A model generated the notes under the pieces. The model had not been told where the DNA came from, searched no databases, and saw only the letters and a list, made by a program, of their open reading frames with translations. This document shows, piece after piece, positions 8,781 to 19,691 of a stretch of DNA of 64,000 bases. This DNA is from Brachyhypopomus gauderio (Eukaryota > Chordata > Actinopteri > Gymnotiformes > Hypopomidae), in NCBI RefSeq assembly GCF_052324685.1, contig NW_027506901.1:566001-630000 (forward strand). Reading direction: 5' to 3'. Position 1 is the stretch's first letter. Every line of letters begins with the position of its first letter. The position numbers and the translations under genes were made by a program.

Positions 8781-11640
8781 TCAATTAGTAAAGATGAGGT
8801 GTCCACTAAAAGTATTGCCCTTGAAACCACACGCAGACAAGTAATAGGAGGCAGGTAAACGAGTGTTAACAACATCTCCTTTCTGCAGCTGCAGGGTAAG
8901 ACCACCAGCAATGTATTTGTAATTATTACCATAGTTATTATAACCATATCCATATAAGAAGAGCAGCTTCTCATTGTTCTTGTACAAATTAACACCTGAA
9001 TAATAGCCATAAGTCGCTGAACAGGTGGTGAACCTGACGTAGTAGACTCCTCTGACTGGAGCGGTCAACATTCCTGAAATAAGACACACAAATCAGGTAC
9101 TTTTCCACTTATAAATAATATCATAATGAACCATTAACTGCAGAATGTGCAAATTAACTGAATCATGAAGTTGATTCATAGTCAACTGCTAGAAAATCTG
9201 CCTAAAATGATAATTTACTGCCAGTAGTCTAGAGAACATTTATCTGTTTATTTTCTTTTTTAGTAGGAGAGTGTGATTCTTTCCTCAGGCATAAACGAAT
9301 GCGTTCAGTAATTTTCTAGAGGTATTAACCAATGATAGTGTAGAGGAGCAGAGAGAATAATTTCATTGGTCAAAATCCAATCATTTTTCCTGATTGGCTG
9401 ACAACTTGTCAGTGAGCCAGCACACGAGGATGTTTGCAGCGGTGCAGAGGGAATCTGAGCGAGAACAGAGTAAATATGACTGAAAGATGGACACGTGTGC
9501 GTGGTGTGTGAATCATGCTTTCATATTCAAAAATGTGTTCTTGACTAGTGGCAGTTAATCAACACCATACATACCATACTTCACTGGTTTTTAGTGTAAC
9601 TGAGCAAATAACATACTCACAACTCATGTCTGCATGTCATAACCCAAACTCCACTTCCCAGAACCCCACACTGCTAACCACACCTTCCAATCCCATAATT
9701 CCTTCCAGTTCTGATTCTTAACGTCACCTGTTTTGTGTTTTCCCACTAGTCTGATTAAAGTCTGGTCTTTCCACTCGTCTGTGGTTTACTATGTGTTTCC
9801 ACATTGTTGTTTTACGTCTTTTGTCATCAATCTGTTTCTGTTCTTTGCTATAATTGTCTGTTCTGTTTGCTGTGTTTCTGTCCATCCATGTTGAGATGAA
9901 CACCTGGTTTTGGATTGTCTTTCTGTATATGAACCAGCCATATACTCTAGAAAAACTGCTCTTTATAAATATTAGTCCAGAAACACTGGAATGTTGAATT
10001 ATTACTCCAGAAATGCTGCACTGATGAATTATTACTCCAGAAATACTGCACAGTTGAATTATTACTCCAGAAATACTACAGAGTTGAACTATTACTCCAG
10101 AAATACTGCACAGTAGTAATTATTACTCCAGCCTGACTGCAGTGTTTTCCAGTGCCATGGCTACATCTGTGGTACACTGATGGTTCTGATCGCTCCTGAT
10201 CTGATGTGTAGACATGTTGTGAGTACCTGTACTTGGGCTGTAAGCTCCTCCAACATTTGTGATGACCACAGAGTAGACCACATTGGTGATGCTGTTCAAA
10301 GATCCCAAACTTCCATCCAGAGCCGCTGAGAATGCCACCTTGGGTCTGTCTACAGAGTCCAACACCATCAGTGACACAGAACACATGGACTTGTACAACT
10401 CTTCTCCTAGTGGGTTCACCAGTGAGGGGTTTACAGTTTACCTATGTTTGCTCTCTTCAGATAGTCCACATCACTTTCACTAGTAGCCAGTCTGGCATTA
10501 AGGGCTGTTGAGGAACATAATTGAGGATGATAAGTGAACATGAGGGGGAGTTTGTATGCTGTAGGGAGTCCTGCAGTCGTCAGTGTCAGGTTGGATCTGT
10601 GCTTATTTACCTGCACTTGTTTTCTTCAGTATCATTACTTGATTCTTACTGGCGTCTAGTGCAGTCTTTGTTGCTGTTCATTAAGCCATAATGAGAAACC
10701 AAAAATATTAACATGTGAATTATATGGTAATAATAACAAAACACATAAAGGGGACTCTCACAGACAGGTAGAACAGAGCAGTGTTGGTAAAATGCCCAAC
10801 AGAATCACTCTGCTCACAGCTGTGGGGACACTAGAGTAGAAGAGATAAATAGGGAGGAAATTAAGAAGGAGCAGGTGTGTGATTGGTAAGGGGGCGTGGC
10901 TGTGAGGTGTGATTGGTGGATTCCTGGCTGAGTGTTGACTGAGGCATGACAATCGTATTTATTTACCCGTTTTCTGTTTCTTCAGGATTTTAACTTCACC
11001 CTCAGAGGCTGCTAACCTGTCCTTCACAGCAGACATCTCAGCTGTCTGTGCTGAAAGAAGGAAAACAAATCTGATCACTGGGGAAAACTCACCAAATATT
11101 TAAACGTTTTATAAAAGCAACATGTACATTTGTATGATCTACACCCCATGTTGTGTTTTTTGTTAGATAAGCTCTGTCCATGAACACATAATTCCATTAC
11201 CTGAAATCTCTTTATTCAAGGTCTCCACTTTATTCTCCATTTGTTTGGTCTGTTTGATCCGTTGGGCAATTTTGCTCTTCAGGGCTGGCAAAGAATTTAT
11301 CATTGAACTCAAACCATGAACTCAAATGTTTCAGTTATTTAAGACAAAATTGGAAAACCAAAAAATATCTAAATCTTTAGTTGGTGAATAGTTACTGTTG
11401 TTATATATCTGAACATCCAAACAGAAAAAGCACCAAATCACTCTTACCCGTGTTTTCCTGCTGCACGTATTTCATCTCCGTCTTCAGCTCCACCAGAGCG
11501 GTTCCTTGCTGGTACACAGTGTCTTTAAGCTGCTTCAACTCAGTAGGGAAGTTTGTTGGATTTGAAGCTTCAGCACTTTCAGCTTCCTGCAGGCTGTTGT
11601 GGACCAGCAGCAGTAGAGTTACAACAGCACTTCTCTTCAT
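8781..11640 (-). CDS. Secreted collagen-less C1q-domain protein, paralogue 1 (7 exons, 294 aa)
   Basis: Exons in coding order: 11640-11448, 11284-11201, 11050-10967, 10655-10611, 10504-10442, 10349-10227 and 9073-8781. They total 885 nt. Every junction is GT/AG and phase 1. Exon 1 encodes a signal peptide ([20 protein letters not shown]) and the start of a helical stalk. Exons 2-5 encode short heptad-rich pieces (for example AEMSAVKDRLAASEGEVK) in place of a collagen Gly-X-Y stalk. Exons 6-7 encode the C1q domain from about residue 158 (PKVAFSAAL, VVYSVVITNVGGAY, then TAPVRGVYYVRF, GGLTLQLQKGD and NTFSGHLIF). Secreted C1q-domain proteins trimerise and act as soluble pattern-recognition or signalling ligands; the role here is inferred. 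The start is the ATG before KRS. An upstream in-frame GTG is not a credible start. It is a tandem duplicate of the gene at 15066-17224. Confidence 0.85.
9972..10135. repeat. Intronic minisatellite between the two C1q-domain exons (gene 1)
   Basis: About five copies of a roughly 30-bp unit containing ATTACTCCAGAAATACTGCA lie in the last intron of C1q gene 1, next to the 3' side of exon 6. The same array is longer in gene 2. Confidence 0.85.
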
Positions 11641-11680
11641 CTTGACCACCTCTCTCAGTGTGTGGAGATAAACTGCTCTT

Positions 11681-11686
11681 CTTATA
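11681..11686 (-). promoter_or_regulatory. TATA box of C1q gene 1
   Basis: TATAAG on the minus strand in the context GGTGTATAAGAAGAGCAG, about 40 bp upstream of the ATG at 11640. The same box at the same distance precedes the other two C1q genes (17265-17270 and 33595-33600). The several hundred bases upstream are also conserved among the three, which supports a duplicated promoter. Confidence 0.65.
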
Positions 11687-11689
11687 CAC

Positions 11690-12393
11690 CTACTGAGATG
11701 AGCAGTTCTCAGATCTTACCATGATGAGGCCACTCACACTTCCTCCTTTGTTCCACTGCCAAATAAGGCAGTGATGCTTCTTACCACATTTGCTTTCCTA
11801 CAGGAGGAACCCTGAAGTGGAGGAGTCCACCTGTTTGATCCTGCAGCTTCTAGGAGGTCACTGGTCTTCAAATGTCTTCTTTCTTTGCAGAAGGTTTAGT
11901 AACATCCATAAGTCTCATTAAGCTATGAATCTAACCCTCTGCAGTATGCTTGCAATTATTTTGTGAAGCATCAACATCATTTATGTTTAAGAAACACCTT
12001 TGTGTAACCTTTCCTCTTTGTCAAATCTTACTAAAATTCAGTATGTTATCAGCATGAGGTTCATCTAATGCTGTGTCAGTTATCTTAATTGCAAAATTGT
12101 ATCTTGGGTGTTATTAAATGTATGTGAATAATTTCAAAGGCCTTAAAGATTTCCAAAACATTCTAATAAATGAGAACACCAGAGATAACAATAATAGTTA
12201 TCATTGAATCATAATTAGTCAATAGTATATCTGAATGATGTGTTGTGTGTTTCATTTCATGGTTGTATTGAGCAATCTTTGTGCTGCTCTGACAATGATG
12301 AGATGAGGAATCTTATCTGCATCACAACTTCATACCAACTCATTTCACAGGTCAGTGTTAACGTACTGTTGCTCAAGATGACCACATTACTTG
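11690..12393 (-). other. Duplicated upstream region of C1q gene 1
   Basis: No coding signal. The segment matches the upstream regions of gene 2 (17275-17635) and, inverted, gene 3 (32860-33590). It includes TTTGCAGAAGGTTTAGTAAC and GCTTAATGAGACTTA-type words. Conserved across the three copies because of segmental duplication. Confidence 0.6.
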
Positions 12394-12467
12394 TTACATA
12401 ATACATAGTGCAATTATGCAAGCGTTCAACACACCACCACCAATAACTGCACAAATACCAACGATAC
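12394..12467 (-). pseudogene. Membrane-segment exon relic, copy 1
   Basis: After a minus-strand TGCAG acceptor, a phase-1 reading gives GIVGICAVIGGGVLNACIIA and then a stop 24 codons in. This is a glycine- and aliphatic-rich stretch typical of a transmembrane exon. Related copies lie at 18269-18366 and 32660-32850, each upstream of a C1q gene in the same orientation. It is probably the 3' end of a neighbouring gene carried along in the duplications. The parent gene is not recognised. Confidence 0.4.
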
Positions 12468-12519
12468 CTGCACAAGGTCAGAAGGATCAGGGGATAATAG
12501 ATGGTCTAGTACAGTGGAA

Positions 12520-13263
12520 GTCCACACTCAACACTCTCATTATTACTAACGTGTTCTTATGTTTTGATGATTCATCTCAGTGGTTCTCAGTCTACTACAC
12601 ATATCAGAACTTCCCATGTTTACACCTGATCCAGCTAACAGACTAATGAACAACCTGTCCAGGTTGAGAAGGATATGTTCAACCAGAGAGAACTACATCC
12701 AGGAAATGGTCCAGTGAACCCACTCACCTAAACAAGCCGTGCTGTGTGTTCAGTACTGATGGTGCTGATTTTATGACTAACTCTGGACTCTAAAAATGAG
12801 CCTGTACTACAGTGTAATCCTCCATAACAGTGATATAAGTAGAGTGACGTGAGTGACATGTTAAAGAAGGCTGATCTGAGTCTGATAGAGAAGACCTGGC
12901 TTTGGTCAAGGTGAATATATCGTCTGGCATAATTTTGTCTTGTGTGTAGCTGCTCAGATTTGAAAACCATTTCACGAAGCTCCTGAAACACAGGTGCTCC
13001 TTCCCGAGGAGGTTTGGAGCTCTTAAGTGTGTGCTGAACTGGGCAACTGGCATGCTATGTGATTCAGCACTCAGTGGTCCTGATCTGTGAGATTTGCATG
13101 GTCTAATGGCAGAGCTGTTGTTCCCACAGACATTCTACAATAATCACAATTACAGCAGACCAAGGCAGAAATGTCTTGAACATATTCATAGTAAAGATTC
13201 AGTCCTCTGACTGTGGCACATTTAAAGTCGTAGAGCTACATTATGGCCCCTTCTACCGCGTGT
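12520..13263. other. Intergenic DNA, no gene recognised
   Basis: There is a minus-strand open stretch at 13053-12790 and a second frame at 12991-12728, but neither has recognisable motifs or matches the duplicated C1q blocks. Confidence 0.4.
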
Positions 13264-14012
13264 CAGAGACAGGAACTCGAGTGAGTGACTCGGGTCAACG
13301 TCAAACTTAAGTGGCCTACAAAAAGACTTCAGACTTGACTTGAAACTCGTCCCTAATGACTCAAGACTCTACCTCATCCAAAATAACTCGTGGACAATAA
13401 AACTCAGTTGGTTATCTGTGTGCAAGTTATAAAAAAATAGTTTCCTTGTGTTTGTTTTGACATTATTGCTTATACTTGTTTTGGTGATTTGGGACGCAAC
13501 CCTTTTGCTCGTGACGTATCAACATTGTTTAGCAAGAAATCAGAGAGAAATGTCAAATGTAAACAAACGAGGTTGCCATGGCTATGGCTGGAGTACCATA
13601 CTTTAGCAGTAGGGACAAAACTGAAGGAACAACATGTAAAGAATGTGGGAAATTGACGACACTGGAACACCACATCAAACTTCATAAGCACCTAAAACAC
13701 ACCCAGATAGCTTTGTTTAGTTTACGTTAGACATTTAGCCATCATTACGTTTTTTTGGTAAAATAAAGTTTAAATGTCATTCTAGGATGGGAGTTTACAT
13801 TTTTTGATAATTCGCAACGGTTTTGGCCATATGAGACTCAGATAATATGCACAAGTGGCTGATAATGGTGGATGGTAGGTACAATAGGAGCTACCAAGGT
13901 AGTAAATAAAATAGTTATTTTCCAACTCCTAAGTCCTTAAACCTATCCTGGTCTTGACTTAAGACTTAAGTTAGACTCTAGCCTAAAGACTTGTGACTTT
14001 TGAACATCTCTG
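13264..14012 (+). mobile_element. Degenerate hAT-like element with a zinc-finger relic
   Basis: The termini are CAGAGACAGGAACTCGAGT on the left and CAGAGATGTTCAAAAGTCAC read from the right. The body near the ends is rich in ACTTAAG/GACTCGAG-type words, as in the intact hAT element at 42839-44124. On the plus strand near 13575-13700 a frame reads CKECGKLTTLEHHIKLHKH, resembling the Cys/His part of a hAT BED-type finger. No clear 8-bp TSD is visible. Confidence 0.55.
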
Positions 14013-14159
14013 GTGTCAACTAACCTATAGGCTAAAATAAATTTGTATCTGGATTTTGTTGTGTAAGAAAAGGATTCTTCTTCTTCTTATAATAAAATCA
14101 CTTTTTGATCTGGAATGAAGATCATGTTTGTTTCAGTCTTTTGTCTTTTTTCTTTGGGA

Positions 14160-14380
14160 CCTTTGGCTCCTTTGACATATTAAACCATCATCCTCTCTGT
14201 TGTCTCCAGATTGGTGTGACTGGATCTGCATTCAAATGGTTCCAATCCTATCTGGTCGGTTGAATCTATCAGGTAACGTGGAGAGGATTCACATCCAATC
14301 CATGTAGACTCTCTCCCCGTGTGCCCCAGGGCTCAGTACTAGAAACTGTTCTCTTCTCTATGTAAGCCCAATTACTTCTC
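14160..14380 (+). pseudogene. LINE reverse-transcriptase relic
   Basis: Plus-strand frames give FDILNHH, then GVTGSAFKWFQSYLVG and SPRVPQGSVLETVLFS, which correspond to the RT stretch between motif A and motif B of L2/CR1-like LINEs. The piece is short, frameshifted and isolated. Confidence 0.7.
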
Positions 14381-14384
14381 TCCT

Positions 14385-14870
14385 TCCCTTCTGTACAGGA
14401 ACTCCCTGCCCTCTCCATCACCTCACAGAAGTTCTCCCCCTGACCCTGAGACACTCCTTGTGGTTCACCCCTCTCCCCTCACTGTACCAATTCTCTTATC
14501 TCTCTCACTCACACACACACACACACACACACACACTGAGGTTGAGTAAAAGGCTGTGGACACCAACACTCTGTACATCTCCTGGAGTTCGTCCAATTCC
14601 TCTACATGTTCCTAGTGCAGCACTGATTCACTCTCACTGCTCTCAACACCATTCATACAGATTCCTCCCAATACACAGTGTGCTCAGACTGTTCTTTACA
14701 TATTTTTTGCACTTTCACTGTAACACATTTACCTATAAGTCTATTTTCTTAGTACATTAGCAAACATGAAAACATTTTGGAAATGATTAGACATATTTCC
14801 AGTGTTTTTATAGTTTGTTTTGATTCTGTTATGAGTACCTTTGGATTTAAACTTGGAATCACACAGTAAA
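14385..14870. other. Non-coding spacer with a (CA)n microsatellite
   Basis: A perfect CA run occupies about 14508-14536. The rest shows no coding or repeat signal that I can name. Confidence 0.5.
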
Positions 14871-15065
14871 TCTGCCATTAGACCAGAAGGTGGTAATCTG
14901 CATATTTAAAATAATGAGACTTCATTTATTATACAACCGGATCAGATCATTTATTTTAAATGTCTTTTCCGAGCCAGAAGTACAGAATGGAAAACAAATT
15001 GCCAAAAATAAGATCAGTATTAAAGTTTTAAGATGATTTGATACCAAAAATATCAACCAAAGAAC

Positions 15066-17224
15066 TCACATAGTAAAGATTAGGAAGCCACTAAAAGTGT
15101 TTCGATAGGTGTCCGTTTCATACAGCATATATCCTTGAGGTAAGCGTATGTGAACTAAATCTCCAGGCTCCAGTTGCAGTGTCAGGCCACCAGTGATGTA
15201 TCGGACATAGCCATCGGAATTATATTCATAAAGGTTCAGCAGCTTATCTTGGTTCTTGTACAGAAAAACACCTGAATTATAACCAGAATTTCCTGAGCAA
15301 CTGGTGAACCTGAAGTAGTAGACTCCTCTGACAGGAGCTGTAAACATTCCTGAAATAAGACAAACATCTTTTACACTAATGCACTTATAAATAATTATAG
15401 AATGAACAAGGCTATGAACTGCTGATTCGTTCAAACATCAGATTGAGTCATAATTAACCACTAGAAATCTAATATTCTAGCTTTGAAATTTGGAGTTTCA
15501 TTCTGCATATGAACCAGCCTTATATTCCAAAAATACTCCAGAAATACTGCACAGTTGAATTATTACTCCAGAAATACTGCAGTTGAATTATTACTCCAGA
15601 AATACTGCAGTTGAATTATTACTCCAGAAATACTACACAGTTGAATGATTACTCCGGAAATACTGCAGTTGAATGATTACTCCAGAAATACTACACAGTT
15701 GAACTATTACTCCAGAAATACTGCACAGTTGAATTATTACTCCAGCCTGACTGCAGTGTTTTCCAGTGCCATGGCTGCATCTGTGGTACACTGATGGTTC
15801 TGATTGCTCCTGATCTGATATGTAGACATGTTGTGAGTACCTGTATTTGGGCTGTAAGCTCCTCCAACATTTGTGATGACCACAGAGTAGACCACATTGG
15901 TGATGCTGTTCAAAGATCCCAAACTTGCAGCCAGAGCCGCTGAGAACGCCACCTTGGGTCTGTCTACAGAGTCCAACACCATCAGTGACACAGAACACAT
16001 GGACTTGTACAACTCTTCTCCTAGTGGGTTCACCAGTGAGGGGTTTAAAGTTTACCTATGTCTTTCTTTAGGCTGTCCACATCACTTTCACTAGTAGCCA
16101 GTCTGGCATTTAGGGCTGTTGAGGAACATAATTGAGGATGATAAGTGAACATGAGGGTGAGTTTGTATGCTGTAGGGAGTCCTGCAGTCATCAGTGTCAG
16201 GTTGGATCTGTGCTCATTTACCTGCACTTGTTTTCTTCAGTATCATTACTTCATTCTTACTGGCGTCTAGTGCAGTCTTTGTTGCTGTTCATGAAGCCAT
16301 AATGAGAAACCAAAAATATTAACATATGAATTATATGGTAATAATAACAAAACACATAAAGGGGACTCTCACAGACAGGTAGAACAGAGCAGTGTTGGTA
16401 AAATGCCCAACAGAATCACTCTGCTCACAGCTGTGGGGACACTAAAGTAGAAGAGATAAATAGGGAGAAAATTAAGAAGGAACAGGTGTAGGTGATAATT
16501 AATAAGCAGGTGATTGGTAAGTGTTGACTGAGGCATGACAATCATAATTATTTACCTGCATTCTGTTTCTTCAGCCTTTTGACTTCACCTTCAGAGGCTG
16601 CTAACCTGTCCTTCACAGCAGACATCTCAGCTGTCTGTGCTGAAAGAAGGAAAACAAATCTGTTTACTGGGGAAAACTCAGCAAATATTTAAACGTTGTA
16701 CATGTACATGCAATATGTACATTTGTATAATCTACACCTCGTGTGTTTTTTGTTAAGATAAACTCTGTCCATGAACACCATTACCTGAAATCTCTTTATT
16801 CAAGATCTCCACTTTATTCTCCATTTGTTTGCTTCTCTTGTTCTGTTGGGCCATTTTGGTCTTCAGGGCTGGCAAAGAATTTATCACTGAACTCAAACCA
16901 TGAACTCAAATGTTTCAGTTGTTTAAGACAAAATTGGAAAACCAAAAAATATAAAAATCTTTAGTTGGTGAATAGTTACTGTTGTTATATATCTGAACAA
17001 TCAAACAGAAAAAGCACCAAATCACTCTTACCCGTGTTCTCCTGCTGCACGTATTTCATCTCCGTCTTCAGCTCCACCAGAGCGGTTCCTTGCTGGTACA
17101 CAGTGTCTCTAAGCTGCTTCAACTCAGTAGGGAGGTTTGTTGGCTTTAAAGCTTCAGCACTTTCAGCTTCCTGCAGGCTGTTGTGGACCAGCAGCAGTAG
17201 AGTTACAACAGCACTTCTCTTCAT
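15066..17224 (-). CDS. Secreted collagen-less C1q-domain protein, paralogue 2 (7 exons, 290 aa)
   Basis: Exons in coding order: 17224-17032, 16868-16785, 16639-16556, 16266-16222, 16115-16056, 15963-15841 and 15349-15066. They total 873 nt, with GT/AG phase-1 junctions throughout. The architecture is the same as paralogue 1: signal peptide [16 protein letters not shown], four short coiled-coil exons, then a two-exon C1q domain (PKVAFSAAL, NSITNVVYSVVITNVGGAY; then [43 protein letters not shown]). The 5' exons are nearly identical to paralogue 1. The C-terminal exon is clearly diverged, for example in the tip loops around YLYEYNSDGYVRY versus YGYGYNNYGNNY. The predicted product is an oligomeric secreted C1q ligand; its partner is unknown. 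It lies directly downstream of paralogue 1's upstream region, in head-to-tail tandem. Confidence 0.85.
15528..15742. repeat. Intronic minisatellite between the C1q-domain exons (gene 2), expanded
   Basis: About eight copies of the ATTACTCCAGAAATACTGCA-type unit sit in the same intron position as in gene 1, but with more units and internal length variants. Confidence 0.85.
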
Positions 17225-17264
17225 CTTGACCACCTCTCTCAGTGTGTGGAGATAAACTGCTCTT

Positions 17265-17270
17265 CTTATA
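17265..17270 (-). promoter_or_regulatory. TATA box of C1q gene 2
   Basis: TATAAG on the minus strand, about 40 bp upstream of the ATG at 17224, in the same GTGTATAAGAAGAGCAG context as gene 1. Confidence 0.65.
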
Positions 17271-17636
17271 CACCTACTGAGATGAGCAGTTCTCAGATCT
17301 TACCATGATGAGGCCACTCACACTTCCTCCTTTGTTCCACTGCCAAATAAGGCAGTGATGCTTCTTACCACATTTGCTTTCCTACAGGAGGAACCCTGAA
17401 GTGGAGGAGTCCACCTGTTTGATCCTGCAGCTTCTAGGAGGTCACTGCTCTTCAAATGTCTTCTTTCTTTGCAGAAGGTTTAGTAACGTCCATAAGTCTC
17501 ATTAAGCTATGAATCTAACCCTCTGCAGTACACTTGCAGTTTCATGCGTGAAGCATCAACATCATTTATGTTTAAGAAACACCTTTGCGTAACCTTTCCT
17601 CTTTGTCAAACCTTACTAAAATTCAGTATGTTATTT

Positions 17637-18225
17637 AGGGGTGACCTGCAATAGTCGCTGATTTGACTATAGTCAACTATACCGCTAGTCGACTATGAAC
17701 GTCATAGTCGAATGTACCATTCTAACTGCATGGGGGTGCCCAAGGATGCTGCTAAGCATTAGTTGTTACATGAAATGTCTTTGTTTTAAACGTTGTTTTT
17801 GTTTGAACCAAAGTTATGGTCGCACATATCCTAGGAGGCGGGATGTAAACTAGAAACGAGCTTGAGCAAAGCTCTGTTGTGCGCTTTGATCAACGCAAAA
17901 TGTCAGACATCAACGACAGATATGATTCCGCAGAAGAGGAGGCACTTGTTCACTTCCTACTCCAAGCTGAATAACTTAGAAATCCATAAGAAATCCATAT
18001 GATGCATGGTGAAAGTAGACCCCAAGTGACACAAGATTACAAAGACAAAAGTGTTCGTGGACATGAACTCTTGAATTTCTGGACACGAAATTTACAAAAG
18101 CTCTTAATGTTTTGTTTTGGTTTTCATCATATTTTGATCATTGCACATTCATGTCTGTATATAAAAGTGTTTTCTCATGCAACTTTGAAGGCTTTTAAGT
18201 AAAAATACATAATTAAATTTGAAAA
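17637..18225 (+). mobile_element. hAT-like 5' fragment inserted upstream of C1q gene 2
   Basis: Alignment by eye with the gene-1 upstream region breaks at 17636 (after CAGTATGTTATT) and resumes near 18226. The insert begins TAGGGGTGACCTGCAATAG and contains repeated GTCGACTAT-like words. It also has a short plus-strand frame MSDINDRYDSAEEEALVHF (about 17900-17970) ending in a stop, which looks like a transposon 5' coding start. Confidence 0.5.
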
Positions 18226-18268
18226 TGGCGAGATGAGGATTGTAATCTGCACCAACTCATGCTGTTGC

Positions 18269-18366
18269 TCAAGACAACCACATTTCATGTTCAATAATAC
18301 ACAGTGCAATTACGCAAATGTTCATTGACACACCACCATCAAAAATTGCACCAATACCAACAATAC
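18269..18366 (-). pseudogene. Membrane-segment exon relic, copy 2
   Basis: After a TGCAG acceptor, the phase-1 frame reads GIVGIGAIFDGGVSMNICVI and ends at a stop 32 codons in. It corresponds to the relics at 12394-12467 and 32660-32850. A second hydrophobic minus-strand stretch (LSALCFLLLFSLSFGGSVLV, near 18600-18540) lies just upstream and could belong to the same lost gene. I do not recognise the protein. Confidence 0.4.
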
Positions 18367-18737
18367 CTGCACAAGATTAGAGGGGTCAGTGGACAATATC
18401 TAAAGTTGAAGTGCACACTCACGCCCCTCATTATTACTAACATATATTTTGCAGCTATAGTCACTGTCTAAACCAACAACTTTAATTTTAGCTTAAATGT
18501 GTTTTTCCACAAGCTATCCAAAGTGTTCTCTCTTTTGTAGGTGAAGAACACAAGGACAGACCCACCAAAGCTGAGACTGAACAACAGTAGAAAACATAAG
18601 GCAGAAAGAGGCATCCCACACACATGTGCCCAGTAGTTGTTGAACTTGTGAGCATACCACAGCACCCTCCCTCAACAGGATGCAGTAAGAATCAATCTAG
18701 CAGACATCAAGAGAGGTTCTGAAGTATGAAGAGATGG

Positions 18738-18862
18738 TCAGCTCTAGACCCTGACAGACCCAGGTCTACAGCTCCTGGTCCTGACATGGTCCAGACCCAC
18801 AGTTTCAGCTGCAGACCCTGACATGGTCCAGACCTACAGCTCTAGACCCTGACATGGTCCAG
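18738..18862. repeat. Short tandem repeat, about 30-bp unit
   Basis: Four imperfect copies built around CTAGACCCTGACATGGTCCAG. Confidence 0.8.
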
Positions 18863-19691
18863 GGGGCTGAGGTACTAGCACTATCAATCAATCAATCAAA
18901 GTTTATTTGTATAGCGCTTTTAACAACTCAAGTTGTCGCAAAGCAGCTTTACAGGATTTACAAGGTTAACAATACTATGGGTCCAGAACCCTAATGAGCA
19001 AGCCAAGGGCGACAGTGGCGAGGAAAAACTCCCTATGATGGTGGGGAATAGGAAGAAACCTCGGGAGAACCAAGACTCAAAAGGGAACCCATCCTCCATT
19101 GGGCGGCCCGTTAACACACAAATACACAAGTCACACACAATTCACACAATCAGACTAGGTAAAAGGTAGAACTGAAAGTTCTGGGTTTTGATATTGTCAC
19201 TGTAAATGTCTGTTGATGAACGCCAGGCTTTCATTCCGTGTCGGAGCAGTGATGCTGGTATTGTAGGCTCCGACTGCAGTGTTACTCCCCAGGTGAACCC
19301 CGGCATCAGCACATCCACCGGCAGCCAGACCATCCCCCAGGTGCCTGCAGGTGCCTGTATCCAATCGTCTTGGGTAGAGCCATGCAAGAAGATAGATAAT
19401 ACAGACTGAGTGGACATGAATTTAAACCACCATGGATTTAAATGTACATAGCTCACGTGCCAGTGATGAGCATGTGGCTCCGGCAGACTAATCTATAGCA
19501 GCATAACTAAAGGGAGGGGTTCAGAGGTGACCACAGGCATGAGGGCTCACTGAGACATTGCTTTCCAGCCAAGTCATAGTCACAAATAGAGTGATGCCAA
19601 GACACAGCTGGATGACAGCATCAACATCTCAGATCACCAGAAATCTCAACGTCTGGGGGTCCCCAAGCCCCTACACCTTACAAGGGGAATG

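Noticed and set aside
12728-13053. Overlapping minus-strand frames of 87 codons as a gene
   Set aside because: Two overlapping frames, no motifs, no conservation with the other duplicated blocks.
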